Part shown: in pieces, positions 25,253-33,409 of the stretch | Position numbering within the stretch: the stretch's first letter is position 1 | Layout: each line of letters begins with the position of its first letter | Source of the DNA: Candidatus Intestinimonas stercoravium | GTDB taxonomy: Bacteria; Bacillota; Clostridia; Oscillospirales; Oscillospiraceae | Assembly: GCA_019117605.1 (NCBI GenBank) | Contig: DWZK01000107.1 | Coordinates: 1-58,277 of the forward strand | DNA length: 58,277 bases | Direction of reading: 5' to 3' | Notes under the pieces: generated by a model | Databases searched by the model: none | Told to the model about the DNA's origin: nothing | The model's input: only the letters and a program-made list of their open reading frames with translations | Translations under genes and position numbers: made by a program

Positions 25253-25751
25253 CGTGGATCTCCTCTCTTGTCATGGCTCGGAGCTTATCCAGGGCCTTAT
25301 AGAGCCGGGACTTCACTGTGTTCAGGTTGGTACCGGTGCTCTGGGCGATCTCCTCCAGCTTCATATCCTGGAAGAAGCGCAGGCGGATCACCGTCTGCTC
25401 CTGGAGGTTCAGCCGTCCTATGGCGGCGTACAGGTCCAGCCGCTCCGCCGGATCGGGGGCCTCGGCGGCCCGGGCCGCCATGGCGTCATCATAGGGCACC
25501 AGGTCCCTGCCCCGCCGGAAATAGTTCATACATTCGTTGACCAGGATGCGGCAGAACCAGGTCCGCACCCGATCCGGGTCCCGGAGCCCATCCACCCCCG
25601 CCAGGGCTTTCACCACCGCATCCTGCACCACGTCCAGGGCCGCCTCCCGATCCTTCACATAGCTGTACGCCAGGCGGTAATGGTCCCCCTGGTAGGTGAG
25701 GATATGGTCCACCAGTCGCTGGCGGAGGGAGGTGGGATCGTTCAAGGGCAA
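25242..25751 (-). CDS. ECF sigma factor, SigV-like
   Basis: A 169-residue group 4 sigma factor. Region 2 spans about residues 18-85 (YRLAYSYVKDREAALDVVQDAVVKAL, then VRTWFCRILVNECMNYFRR), region 4 about 105-165 (LNLQEQTVIRLRFFQDMKLEEIA, NTVKSRLYKALDKLR). It closely resembles SigV of Bacillus. The first start is TTG at 25751; a second TTG six bases later (25745) has better spacing to AGAGGT, so the protein may be two residues shorter. It follows the SGNH hydrolase gene by 25 bp. Confidence 0.88.
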   Translation of the reverse strand: MPLNDPTSLRQRLVDHILTYQGDHYRLAYSYVKDREAALDVVQDAVVKALAGVDGLRDPDRVRTWFCRILVNECMNYFRRGRDLVPYDDAMAARAAEAPDPAERLDLYAAIGRLNLQEQTVIRLRFFQDMKLEEIAQSTGTNLNTVKSRLYKALDKLRAMTREEIHDAS

Positions 25752-25776
25752 GGACCTCTTTCTGTCTGCCGCTGGG

Positions 25777-26712
25777 CTATCCAGCGCTCTGGGTGGGGAC
25801 GATGTGCTCCTGGAGGTAGGCCAGCCACACTTTGTACCCGGCCCTGGTCAGGTGGACGCCGTCGGTGCTGTCCTCGGCGGGGAGAGCGTCCTCTTCGTCG
25901 GCCAGGGCGGAGTGGGTGTCCAGGAGATAGACCTGTTTCTCCTCCGCCAGCTGGGCGATGAGGTCGTTGTACACGGCGATCTTCTCATTCTTCAGCCACT
26001 CGTGCTCCGCCGACTTCTCCGCCGTCACCGGCAGGAGGGTCTGGAGGTAGATCTGGGCGTCCGGCTGGCTCTCCCGCACCTGGTCCACCAGGTCGGCATA
26101 GGCGTCGTAGAAGCGCTGGTCGTTGTACCAGCCCAGCTCGTTGACCCCCAGGAGGATGTATACTTTCCCGTAATCCTTCTGGCCCAGTGCCTCCAGTGCG
26201 CTGACCTTCCCGGCGTCGGTGCGGATGACCGCGTCGGTGCAGGCGGTGAGGACGGTGAGGCCCTTATAGGCCAGGTTGTCCGCCCCCTGGATGCCGCTGT
26301 AGAGGAGGAGGCCGTCGGTGAGGGAGTCCCCCAGGAAGGCGGCGTCGGAGAACCAGTCCTCGGGGGCGGGGCCGGAGAGGGGGACCGGGGCGGCATAGTC
26401 ATAGGGCCCCTCCGCGCCGGGCGCCTCCGTGACCTCCGGCGCGGGGGCGGCCGTCTCCAGCGGAGCGCTCTCCCCGGCCGCGGGCACAGTGGGCGCGGGG
26501 GCGGCCGTCTCGGGGGCGGGCACCTCCGAAGGCGCGGCGGGGGATGCCGCCGGAGAGGCGGCGGGCTGCTGGGCTCCCACCGCCGGGAAGAGCAGCGAGC
26601 GCCCTGCCGCCAGGACCAGCACCAGGGCCAGCAGGACCACGGCCACAGGCAGGCAGCGGGCGGCGGGGCGGCGGACCGCCCTCCGGCCCCCGCCAGATGG
26701 ATATCGTTTCAT
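25777..26712 (-). CDS. Secreted or membrane-anchored SGNH/GDSL hydrolase
   Basis: A 311-residue exported esterase-type protein. A basic N-terminus is followed by a hydrophobic span (about residues 22-45), then a ~60-residue Ala/Pro/Glu/Thr-rich linker and a C-terminal SGNH domain. The catalytic blocks are FLGDSLTDG (Ser nucleophile), the LLGVNELGW segment with the conserved Asn, and DGVHLTRAGY with the Asp and His. Such enzymes often remove or add acetyl groups on wall polymers. It is the first gene of the run that continues into the SigV-like sigma factor. In Bacillus and Enterococcus SigV controls peptidoglycan O-acetylation, so a wall esterase here fits. GGGAGG precedes the ATG. Confidence 0.85.
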   Translation of the reverse strand: MKRYPSGGGRRAVRRPAARCLPVAVVLLALVLVLAAGRSLLFPAVGAQQPAASPAASPAAPSEVPAPETAAPAPTVPAAGESAPLETAAPAPEVTEAPGAEGPYDYAAPVPLSGPAPEDWFSDAAFLGDSLTDGLLLYSGIQGADNLAYKGLTVLTACTDAVIRTDAGKVSALEALGQKDYGKVYILLGVNELGWYNDQRFYDAYADLVDQVRESQPDAQIYLQTLLPVTAEKSAEHEWLKNEKIAVYNDLIAQLAEEKQVYLLDTHSALADEEDALPAEDSTDGVHLTRAGYKVWLAYLQEHIVPTQSAG

Positions 26713-26837
26713 GGGTATGACCTCCCGTTGTTCCGAAACTCTGTATAATAGACCCCCCAGGGGGCGGAAAAGTTGCCGAGAGCGCGAAAAAATTTTTGCC
26801 GTCCCGGCGAGGGGCGGCGGGATACCGGCGCGGAGGC

Positions 26838-26866
26838 TTGCCGCGGGGGCCGGGATGTGATAGGCT
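26838..26866 (+). promoter_or_regulatory. Candidate promoter of the methyltransferase gene
   Basis: TTGCCG, a 17-bp spacer ending in TGA (extended -10) and TAGGCT, about 27 bp before the ATG. The -10 match is moderate. A TATAAT at 26744-26749 lacks a partner -35. Confidence 0.4.
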
Positions 26867-26892
26867 GGTGGGCGAAAAAAGGAGGAGGACCC

Positions 26893-27702
26893 ATGGACAA
26901 CATCTACGATGACGAGGACTTTTTCACCGCCTATGCCGGGATGGAGCGGAGCCGGAAGGGGCTCCAGGGGGCGGGAGAGTGGCATCAGCTCCGGCCCATG
27001 TTCCCCCGTGTGGCGGGCAGGGCGGTGCTGGACCTGGGCTGCGGCTACGGTTGGCACTGCAAGTACGCCGAGGAGCAGGGGGCGGCCCGGGTGCTGGGCC
27101 TGGACGGGAGCCGCCGGATGATCGAAGAGGCCCGGCGGCGGAACCCCGGCCCCCGGATCGAGTACCGGGCGTGCGCCCTGGAGGACTACGACTACCCGCC
27201 GGAGGCCTTCGGCCTGGTGGTGAGCAATCTGGTGCTCCACTATGTCCGGGACCTGGAGGCGGTCTACCGCCGGGTGTGGCGGACCCTGGAGCCCGGCGGT
27301 AGCTTCCTCTTCAACATCGAGCACCCGGTGTTCACCAGCGGGGTGGAGGAGGACTGGATCTACGACGGGGAGGGGCGGCCCCTCTACTGGCCGGTGGACG
27401 GGTACTTCTCCCCCGGCCCCCGGGAGACCCGCTTCCTGGGGCGGACGGTCCCCAAGCAGCACCACACCCTGACCCAGATCCTCGGGGGCCTCCTCTCGGC
27501 GGGCTTCACCATCGGAGCGGTGGAGGAGGCCATGCCCCCGGCGGACATGATGGACCTGCCCGGCATGGCCGACGAGCTCCGGCGGCCCATGATGCTGCTG
27601 GTGCGGGGGGAGAAGGGGTGGCTCAGCCCCTCTTCTCCGCCCGGGTGTAGAGGAGCACCCCCGCCAGGACGGCGGCGCTGCCCAGGGCCTGGAGGGGGCT
27701 GA
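26893..27702 (+). CDS. Class I SAM-dependent methyltransferase
   Basis: A 269-residue methyltransferase. The SAM-binding motif is VLDLGCGYGWHCKYA (about residues 51-65), followed by VLGLDGSRRMIEEAR and the post-motif LVVSNLVLHYV. The substrate is not evident; it resembles small-molecule methyltransferases of the UbiE/type 11 group. The ATG follows AAAGGAGGAGG. The last ~25 residues are low-complexity (Pro/Gly/Arg) and overlap the end of the convergent EamA gene by 80 bp, so the original stop was probably near residue 242 and has been lost. Confidence 0.85.
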   Translation: MDNIYDDEDFFTAYAGMERSRKGLQGAGEWHQLRPMFPRVAGRAVLDLGCGYGWHCKYAEEQGAARVLGLDGSRRMIEEARRRNPGPRIEYRACALEDYDYPPEAFGLVVSNLVLHYVRDLEAVYRRVWRTLEPGGSFLFNIEHPVFTSGVEEDWIYDGEGRPLYWPVDGYFSPGPRETRFLGRTVPKQHHTLTQILGGLLSAGFTIGAVEEAMPPADMMDLPGMADELRRPMMLLVRGEKGWLSPSSPPGCRGAPPPGRRRCPGPGGG

Positions 27703-28543
27703 TGCCCTCCCCGAAGAGGAGGAGGCCCAGCACCGAGGCGAACACCGGCTCACAGAGCTTGGCCGCCGAGACGTAGGCGGGGGAGAGCCACTTGAGGCTC
27801 CAGGAGAAGAGGGAGTGGCCCAGCAGGGTGCAGAAGAGGGCCAGGAGCAGGCCGATCCCCGCCTCCCGGGCCCCCCAGCCCAGCACGGGGGTGCCGGTGG
27901 CCAGGTCGGTGGCCAGCAGGGCCAGGAGGCAGGCGGTGTAGGTGAGGAAGGTGTACACCGTGGTGGACTGCCGGGCCCGCTGGACCTGCCCGATCAGGGT
28001 GTAGGCCGCCACCGCAGCTGCGGCCAGCACCGCCAGCAGGTCCCCCCGCAGGGCCCCGGCCCCGCCCGCGTCGGACAGGGCCAGCACCGCGCTCCCCCCG
28101 AAGGCCACGGCGATGGCCGCCGCCCCCAGCCGGGGGATGCGGCCCTGGAGGAAGAGGGCGAAGCCCAGGGCGGAGAAGATCACCTCGGTGGACACCAGCA
28201 CCGTGGAGGAGGCGATGGAGGTCCACTTCAGGGACTCGAACCAGGTGGAGAAGTGGAGGGCCAGGCAGATCCCGCTCAGGGCGCAGAAGAGCAGGTCCCT
28301 GGGGGCGGAGGAGAGGAGCTCCCGCCGGTGGCGCAGGAGCACCACCGGCAGCAGCAGCGCCACCGTCCAGCCCAGCCGCCCGGTGGCGGTGACCAGGGAG
28401 GGCGCCGCGGACCAGCGGACGAAGATGGATGAGAAGGACGCCCCCAGCACCCCCAGGAGGAGCACCGCCCGGGGATCGGCCCGGCGGGCCGACCCCTCCT
28501 GGGGCGGGGCCTCCCGGAGGGGGGCGGAAGTGGGGTCGGACAT
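27623..28543 (-). CDS. EamA/DMT-family transporter
   Basis: A 306-residue membrane protein with about ten hydrophobic spans in two EamA repeats (first from about residue 25, second from about 170). The repeat 1 end (STEVIFSALGFALFLQGRIPRLG) and repeat 2 end (KLCEPVFASVLGLLLFGEGISPLQALG) carry the typical EamA signature. Likely a metabolite exporter; the substrate is not visible. The ATG has AGGAGG nine bases upstream. Its 3' end overlaps the convergent methyltransferase gene. Confidence 0.88.
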   Translation of the reverse strand: MSDPTSAPLREAPPQEGSARRADPRAVLLLGVLGASFSSIFVRWSAAPSLVTATGRLGWTVALLLPVVLLRHRRELLSSAPRDLLFCALSGICLALHFSTWFESLKWTSIASSTVLVSTEVIFSALGFALFLQGRIPRLGAAAIAVAFGGSAVLALSDAGGAGALRGDLLAVLAAAAVAAYTLIGQVQRARQSTTVYTFLTYTACLLALLATDLATGTPVLGWGAREAGIGLLLALFCTLLGHSLFSWSLKWLSPAYVSAAKLCEPVFASVLGLLLFGEGISPLQALGSAAVLAGVLLYTRAEKRG

Positions 28544-28618
28544 GGGCAGGGCCTCCTGACTGTGGTGGGATGGGGATACCGGGACTGCCGCAGGCGGGCC
28601 GCGCCGGCCCGCACAGCA

Positions 28619-28650
28619 GAGAAGCGGCGGCCAGGGCGGCCGCCGCTTCG
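28619..28650 (-). terminator. Hairpin after fakA
   Basis: GAAGCGGCGGCC pairs perfectly with GGCCGCCGCTTC. On the minus strand it follows the fakA stop by about 35 bases, but the T-run is poor, so termination may be partial. Confidence 0.5.
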
Positions 28651-28683
28651 TCGTGTCTCAGGGCGCGCTCCGGCGCCTTGGGC

Positions 28684-30369
28684 TCACTCCGCAGAGATGA
28701 GGTAATAGTAGACGGGCTGGCCGCCGGAGAGGAGGGTGATCTCCGCCTGGGGGCAGGCCTCGGAGAAGATCGCCCGGGCGGTCTCCGCCTGCTCGTCGGT
28801 GACGTCCTCGCCGTAATAGATGGTGATGAACTCCGCGTCCTGCTGGGGCCGGGCCTCCGCCAGACGGCGGAGCAGGGCGTCCAGGTCCCGGTCGGTGCCG
28901 AAGAGCTGGCTCTCCGCCAGGGCCAGATAGTCCCCCTCCTTGATGTCGAAGCCGTCGAAGTCGGAGTCCCGGGCGGCGTAGGTGATCTGGGCGGTATGGA
29001 CGCTGCGGAGCGCCTCGGTCATGGCCTGGGTGTTCTCCTCCACCCCGGCATCCGGGTCGAAGGAGAGGAGGGCGGACACGCCCTGGGGGATGGTCTTGGT
29101 GGGCAGGACCACCACCGTCTTCCCCTCGGCCATATGGACGCACTGCTCGGCGGCCATGATGATGTTCTTGTTGTTGGGCAGGACGTAGACCACCTCGGCG
29201 GGGGTCCTCTGGATCTCCCGGAGGATGTCCTCGGTGGCGGGGTTCATGGTCTGCCCGCCGGAGATGATGCCGTCCACCCCCAGATCCCGGAAGACCGAGG
29301 TGATGCCCTCTCCCGCGCACACGGAGACGAAGCCGTACTTCTTCTCCGGCGGAGCGGCGGGGGGCTCTCCGCCGGGGGCGGCCCCGTGGTGGCCGTCCTC
29401 CTCCAGGTCGTCGGTGCTCTGGATGTGGCGTCCGGCGGCCAGGTCTTCCGCCTGGGTGCGCATGTTCTCGATCTTGGCCAGCTCCAGGGTGCCGTACTTC
29501 TGGGCCTCGCTGAGCACCGCGCCGGGGATGTCGGTATGGACGTGGACCTTGAAGGCGTCGTCCGACTCGCCGATCACCAGGCTGTCGCCCACGCTGTTGA
29601 GATAGGCCCGGAAGGCCTCCAGGCCCTTGCGGCCCTCCTCCTTGCGGACGATGAACACGGTGTCGAAGGTGAAGGTGATCTCCTCGGCGGCGATCGCGGC
29701 GTAGTCGGTCCTGGCGCCTGCGGCCTCCGCCTCCTCCCCGTCCAGGGGCATGGGCTCTCCCCGCAGTTCGTCCAGCATCCCCTGGAGGATCACCAGGAAG
29801 CCCTTGCCGCCGGCGTCCACCACCCCCGCCTTCTTGAGCACGGGGTTCTGCTCGATGGTGCCGGCCAGGGCGATCTGGCCCTCCTTGATGGCCTCCTCCA
29901 GCACATGCTCCACGCCGGGATCTTCCCGGGCGGCCTCGGCCGCACGGGCGGCGGCCAGGCGGGAGACGGTGAGGATGGTGCCCTCGGCGGGCTTCATCAC
30001 CGCCTTGTAGGCGGTGGCCACGCCGTAGTCCAGGGCCACGGCGAAGTCGGCTCCGTCTGCGGTGGCCTTATCCTTCAGGGCCTTGGCGAAGCCCCGGAAG
30101 AGCAGGGAGAGGATCACGCCGGAGTTGCCCCGGGCGCCCCGGAGCAGCGCGTTGGCGTTGACCTGGGCCGCCGCGCCCACGGCGGCGGGGGCCTTCTTCT
30201 TGAGCTCGGCGGCGGCGGTGGAGATCGTCATCCCCATGTTGGTGCCGGTGTCGCCGTCGGGCACGGGGAAGACGTTGAGCTCGTTGATCTGCTGCTTCTG
30301 AGAATTGATGGAGGCCGCGGCATGGATCACCATTTTTGCCAGCAGCGCCCCGTCGATGGTACTGACCAT
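28684..30369 (-). CDS. fakA: DAK2/DegV-type fatty acid kinase subunit FakA-like (YloV)
   Basis: A 561-residue protein of the YloV/FakA family. The N-terminal Dak2 (DhaL-like) domain, residues ~1-200, shows the nucleotide- and Mg-binding PVPDGDTGTNM and the ARGNSGVILSLLFRGF motif. The middle linking domain contains VDAGGKGFLVILQG, and the C-terminal FakA domain ends in the ITLLSGGQPVYYYLISAE motif. FakA phosphorylates fatty acids presented by FakB (DegV) proteins for lipid synthesis. An Asp/Glu/His-rich insert lies near residue 340. It follows the asp23-like gene by 73 bp, the same order as yloU-yloV in Bacillus. Confidence 0.9.
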   Translation of the reverse strand: MVSTIDGALLAKMVIHAAASINSQKQQINELNVFPVPDGDTGTNMGMTISTAAAELKKKAPAAVGAAAQVNANALLRGARGNSGVILSLLFRGFAKALKDKATADGADFAVALDYGVATAYKAVMKPAEGTILTVSRLAAARAAEAAREDPGVEHVLEEAIKEGQIALAGTIEQNPVLKKAGVVDAGGKGFLVILQGMLDELRGEPMPLDGEEAEAAGARTDYAAIAAEEITFTFDTVFIVRKEEGRKGLEAFRAYLNSVGDSLVIGESDDAFKVHVHTDIPGAVLSEAQKYGTLELAKIENMRTQAEDLAAGRHIQSTDDLEEDGHHGAAPGGEPPAAPPEKKYGFVSVCAGEGITSVFRDLGVDGIISGGQTMNPATEDILREIQRTPAEVVYVLPNNKNIIMAAEQCVHMAEGKTVVVLPTKTIPQGVSALLSFDPDAGVEENTQAMTEALRSVHTAQITYAARDSDFDGFDIKEGDYLALAESQLFGTDRDLDALLRRLAEARPQQDAEFITIYYGEDVTDEQAETARAIFSEACPQAEITLLSGGQPVYYYLISAE

Positions 30370-30442
30370 AGCGAATGTTCCTTTCTGTGACGGTATCGGT
30401 GGCCGGGCGGCAAAGCGCCCGCCGCCGGCTGCGGCAGAGGGA

Positions 30443-30793
30443 TCAGCCGATGACCATGGAATCGATGCAGACGTCCACGCTCTTCACCGTGATGCCGGTG
30501 ACCTTCTGGACGATGTAGCGGACCTCGCTCATGATAGAGCGGCTCACGGCGGTGAGGTTCACCCCATTGTCCACGATGATGTGGAGCTCGATGGAGACGG
30601 TCTCGTCCTCGTTGAAGAAGACCTTGACCCCCTTGGCCATGGACTCCCGGCGCAGGAGGTGGACCAGACCGTCGGTCTTGGAGCGCACCGCCATGCCCTT
30701 GACGCCGTAGCAGTTGGTGGCCGCGGCGCCGGTGATGTTGGTGAAGACGTCGGGGCTGATGGAGATGGTGCCCCGCTCGGTTTCCAGTTTCAT
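30443..30793 (-). CDS. Asp23/Gls24-family protein (YloU-like)
   Basis: A 116-residue Asp23/Gls24 domain protein, almost the full domain and nothing else. It has the typical ISPDVFTNITGAAATNCYGVKGM start and VSIELHIIVDNGVNL centre. The family is linked to envelope stress and lipid metabolism; this short form is constantly found next to fakA. The gene is first in the transcript, with a good promoter about 90 bp upstream. Confidence 0.92.
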   Translation of the reverse strand: MKLETERGTISISPDVFTNITGAAATNCYGVKGMAVRSKTDGLVHLLRRESMAKGVKVFFNEDETVSIELHIIVDNGVNLTAVSRSIMSEVRYIVQKVTGITVKSVDVCIDSMVIG

Positions 30794-30882
30794 AGGGGAC
30801 CTCCTTTTCAGGAAAATATTGGGCCCCCGCCGAAGCGGAGACCGAAGGGGAAGGAGGGCTCCGGCCCCTTTTCGTATCTATT

Positions 30883-30911
30883 ATTGTATTCTATTTCCCC
30901 ACCAAATACAA
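30883..30911 (-). promoter_or_regulatory. Promoter of asp23-fakA
   Basis: On the minus strand TTGTAT and TACAAT are separated by 17 bp, in a short AT-rich stretch. It is back to back with the promoter of the 63-residue gene; the two -35 elements lie 22 bp apart. Confidence 0.75.
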
Positions 30912-30933
30912 GGGAAAAACTTACGGCGGGTGA

Positions 30934-30962
30934 TTGTAATTTGCGCGGAAATCGTGTACACT
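30934..30962 (+). promoter_or_regulatory. Promoter of the 63-residue membrane protein gene
   Basis: TTGTAA, 17-bp spacer, TACACT, about 30 bp before the start codon. Confidence 0.7.
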
Positions 30963-30994
30963 AGAGGCATTAGCAACGATAGGAGCGTGATGGG

Positions 30995-31186
30995 ATGAAG
31001 ATCGCCCGCTTTGTGCTGAAGATCGTCGGCTGGTCTCTGGCCCTGGCCGCCGCCATCTGCTGTGTGGTGGCCTACTGGGACAAGCTCACCAGCGGCTTCC
31101 GCTGCCTGAAGGACAGGCTGAGCGAGAAGGGGCCCTGCTGCTGCCGCCCCTCCGAGTATGACGACTACGCCGATTGGGACGAGTGA
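30995..31186 (+). CDS. Small single-span membrane protein with a Cys cluster and acidic tail
   Basis: A 63-residue protein, family not recognised. Residues ~5-28 form one membrane span (FVLKIVGWSLALAAAICCVVAYW), followed by a basic stretch (FRCLKDRLSEKG), a CCC triplet at residues 48-50, and an acidic end rich in Asp and Tyr (EYDDYADWDE). AGGAG stands ten bases before the ATG; an earlier ATG at 30989 runs into a stop at once. It has its own promoter and terminator, which argues that it is a real gene. Confidence 0.75.
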   Translation: MKIARFVLKIVGWSLALAAAICCVVAYWDKLTSGFRCLKDRLSEKGPCCCRPSEYDDYADWDE

Positions 31187-31212
31187 GCCCCGCCGGCGAT
31201 CATGCGCCGCCT

Positions 31213-31251
31213 GCATAAAGGCCCGCCCCTCTCCGGGGGCGGGCCTTTATG
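31213..31251. terminator. Bidirectional terminator
   Basis: GCATAAAGGCCCGCCCC and its complement form a 17-bp stem with loop TCTCC. The A-rich and T-rich base of the stem lets it work for the 63-residue gene on one side and the thioesterase on the other. Confidence 0.85.
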
Positions 31252-31285
31252 CGTCTATCTGTTGCGCTGTGTGCGGCGGCCCCTG

Positions 31286-31741
31286 TCAGCGGGCCCCGTG
31301 CTCCGCCGGGCCCAGCCGGAAGAAGGTGAAGTTCCCCGTGGCCACCTGGGCTCCCTGGTCGTCGGTGAGGGAGATATGGTAGATGCACAGGGTCTGCCCC
31401 ACCTTCTCCGGCAGGGCGATGCAGTGGATCTTCTTGTTGGTGCCCTTGGCCGGACGGAGGAAGTTGAAGGCGTAGTTCACGGTGACGCATCTCCCGTGCC
31501 GGTTGGCGGCGTGGCCCGCCACCGCGTCCGCCAGGGTGGCCATGCAGCCGCCGTGGACGATGCCCAGCGCGTTGAGGCTCTGGGGGGTGACGGCGAGCTC
31601 CCCCTCCACCGAGCCGTCGTCGTTGAACTTGGTCACCCGGATATTGTTGACGTAGGAGAAGGTATCCGCGCTCCCCAGGACCAGCTTCTCGATGTCCGTC
31701 CCCTCTTTGCCCTTCACTTCTTCACTGCAAAAATCCTTCAA
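31286..31741 (-). CDS. PaaI-family hotdog-fold thioesterase
   Basis: A 151-residue hotdog thioesterase. The PaaI-type active-site stretch is LGIVHGGCMATLADAVAGHAAN, followed by VTVNYAFNFLRPAKG. It hydrolyses some acyl-CoA; the substrate is unknown. Its start is TTG at 31741, inside the end of the SufB-like gene (20-bp overlap), with GGAGAGG upstream. It is therefore the third gene of the suf transcript. Confidence 0.87.
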   Translation of the reverse strand: MKDFCSEEVKGKEGTDIEKLVLGSADTFSYVNNIRVTKFNDDGSVEGELAVTPQSLNALGIVHGGCMATLADAVAGHAANRHGRCVTVNYAFNFLRPAKGTNKKIHCIALPEKVGQTLCIYHISLTDDQGAQVATGNFTFFRLGPAEHGAR

Positions 31742-32639
31742 GGATCCTCTCCTCCGCTTCCTCCTCGGTGAGCCCGAGGGTCATCAATTTCAGGATCTGG
31801 TCCCCGGCGATCCGGCCGATGGCGGCCTCGTGGACGAGCTGGGCGTCCGGGTGCTCCGCGGCGATCGCGGGGATCGACTTGATCTTGGCCTCCCCCATGA
31901 TGATCGAGTCGCACTGCACATGGCCGAAGCACTTGGCCTCGCCGGTCATGCGGGGGTAGAAGGTCTGCTGGGACTGGTCCTGGGCCACGGAGCGGGAGAT
32001 CACCCGGCCGGTGGCGTCCTCGCCCGCCAGGACGATGTCCATCTCGGACTCGGCGGTCTGCTCGCCGTGGGTGAGCAGCTTCTCGGTGATGACCGCCTCG
32101 CCCCCGGCCCCCACCACGATCTTGGTGTACCGCTTGGTGGAGTCCACGCCCCGGATCTGGGTGGTCTCCATGTTGATGGAGGCGCCCTCCTCCAGGTACA
32201 CGATGGTCTGGGGGTTGAAGATGCGCTCGCCGGTGCCCTCGCCCTCGCCGTAGTGCTTCTCGTAGTAGCGCACCTTGGAGTTCTTGCCCACATAGAAGGT
32301 GTGGACGCCGTCGTGCTGGCTGGTGTCGCAGCCGGAGTTGTGGATGCCGCAGCCGGCCACGATGTCTACGTCGCAGTCCTCGCCGATGAAGAAGTCGTTG
32401 TACACCGTCTCGGTGAGGCCGGTCTGGGTGATCACCACCGGGATGTGCACCGACTCGTGCTTGGTGCCCGGGGCGATGTGGATGTCGATGCCCGACTTGT
32501 CCGTCTTGGTGTCGATGACGATATGGGCCGTGTTGGCCCGGCCGTCCAGCTTCCCGTCCTTGCGGATATTATACGCCCCCACGGGCAGTCCGTCCAGGTC
32601 CGCGATCTCCTTGAGGAGCCTGGCTTCTATCCTGTCCAT
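31722..32639 (-). CDS. sufB: SufB/SufD-family Fe-S assembly protein of the minimal (SmsB-like) type
   Basis: A 305-residue SufB/D-fold protein, far shorter than the ~470-residue SufB of E. coli. It shows the family beta-helix (HIVIDTKTDKSGIDIHIAPG) and the C-terminal core: GRVISRSVAQDQSQQTF, a CFGHVQCDSIIM segment with the conserved Cys, IPAIAAEHPDAQLVHEAAIGRI with the conserved Glu/His, and LGLTEEEAEERILEGF. It pairs only with SufC, like the two-gene SMS system of archaea and Clostridia that builds Fe-S clusters without SufD, SufS or SufU nearby. It starts 3 bp after sufC. Confidence 0.9.
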   Translation of the reverse strand: MDRIEARLLKEIADLDGLPVGAYNIRKDGKLDGRANTAHIVIDTKTDKSGIDIHIAPGTKHESVHIPVVITQTGLTETVYNDFFIGEDCDVDIVAGCGIHNSGCDTSQHDGVHTFYVGKNSKVRYYEKHYGEGEGTGERIFNPQTIVYLEEGASINMETTQIRGVDSTKRYTKIVVGAGGEAVITEKLLTHGEQTAESEMDIVLAGEDATGRVISRSVAQDQSQQTFYPRMTGEAKCFGHVQCDSIIMGEAKIKSIPAIAAEHPDAQLVHEAAIGRIAGDQILKLMTLGLTEEEAEERILEGFLQ

Positions 32640-32642
32640 GCC

Positions 32643-33374
32643 TTATGCCTCCTTCATATAGCTGCACCCGGACACGGTATTGGCCAGGATCTTGGGGAAG
32701 ATCTCCTCCTTGGGGCCGTGCTGGGCCACCTTGCCGCCGGAGATCACCACGATCTCGTCGGCCAGGTCGATGATGCGCTCCTGATGGGAGATGACCACCA
32801 GGGTGGCCCCCCGCTCGTCGTGGAGCTGCCGGAACGTCTCGGTGAGCCGGGCGAAGGACCAGAGATCGATGCCCGCCTCCGGCTCGTCGAAGATCATGAG
32901 GCCCGAGTTCCGGGCCAGGATGGTGGCGATCTCGATGCGCTTGACCTCGCCGCCGGACAGGGAGGCGTCCACCTCCCGGTCGATATAGTCGGCGGCGCAC
33001 AGGCCCACCCGGGTGAGGAACTGGCACTCCTCGTCGTGGGTGAGGCCCTCCCGTCCCGCCGCCAGCTCCAGCAGGTCCCGGACCCGCATGCCCTTGAACC
33101 GGGGGGGCTGCTGGAAGCCGTAGCTGATGCCGCGCTTGGCCCGCTCGGTGATGGAGAGGGCGGTGACGTCCTCCCCGTTCCAGAGGATCTGTCCGCCGGT
33201 GGGGACGGCCAGGCCCATGATGGTCTTGGCCAGGGTGGTCTTGCCGCCGCCGTTGGGGCCGGTGACCACCACGAACTTGTGGTCCGGGATGGTGAGAGAG
33301 ACGTCGTTGAGGATGTCCAGCTCCCCGCCGCCGTCGCCGGATACCTGATAAGATAAATGCCTGATCTCCAGCAT
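32643..33374 (-). CDS. sufC: Fe-S cluster assembly ATPase SufC
   Basis: A 243-residue ABC-type ATPase. Walker A is GPNGGGKTTLAKTIMG (about residues 39-54), the Q-loop region is ISYGFQQPPRFKGM, the ABC signature is SLSGGEVKRIE and Walker B is GLMIFDEPEAGID followed by an ISHQ switch. The PPRFKG and EPEAGID wording is characteristic of SufC. It is the first gene of the sufC-sufB-thioesterase transcript, with AAGGAG before the ATG. Confidence 0.94.
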   Translation of the reverse strand: MLEIRHLSYQVSGDGGGELDILNDVSLTIPDHKFVVVTGPNGGGKTTLAKTIMGLAVPTGGQILWNGEDVTALSITERAKRGISYGFQQPPRFKGMRVRDLLELAAGREGLTHDEECQFLTRVGLCAADYIDREVDASLSGGEVKRIEIATILARNSGLMIFDEPEAGIDLWSFARLTETFRQLHDERGATLVVISHQERIIDLADEIVVISGGKVAQHGPKEEIFPKILANTVSGCSYMKEA

Positions 33375-33409
33375 AGTGTAAGACTCCTTTATATCTGTCT
33401 CATGGGGGC

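Noticed and set aside
26713-26892. Small gene in the gap before the methyltransferase (frame from 26773)
   Set aside because: The in-frame extension has no ribosome site and reads as Arg-rich filler; the ATG at 26893 has AAAGGAGGAGG.
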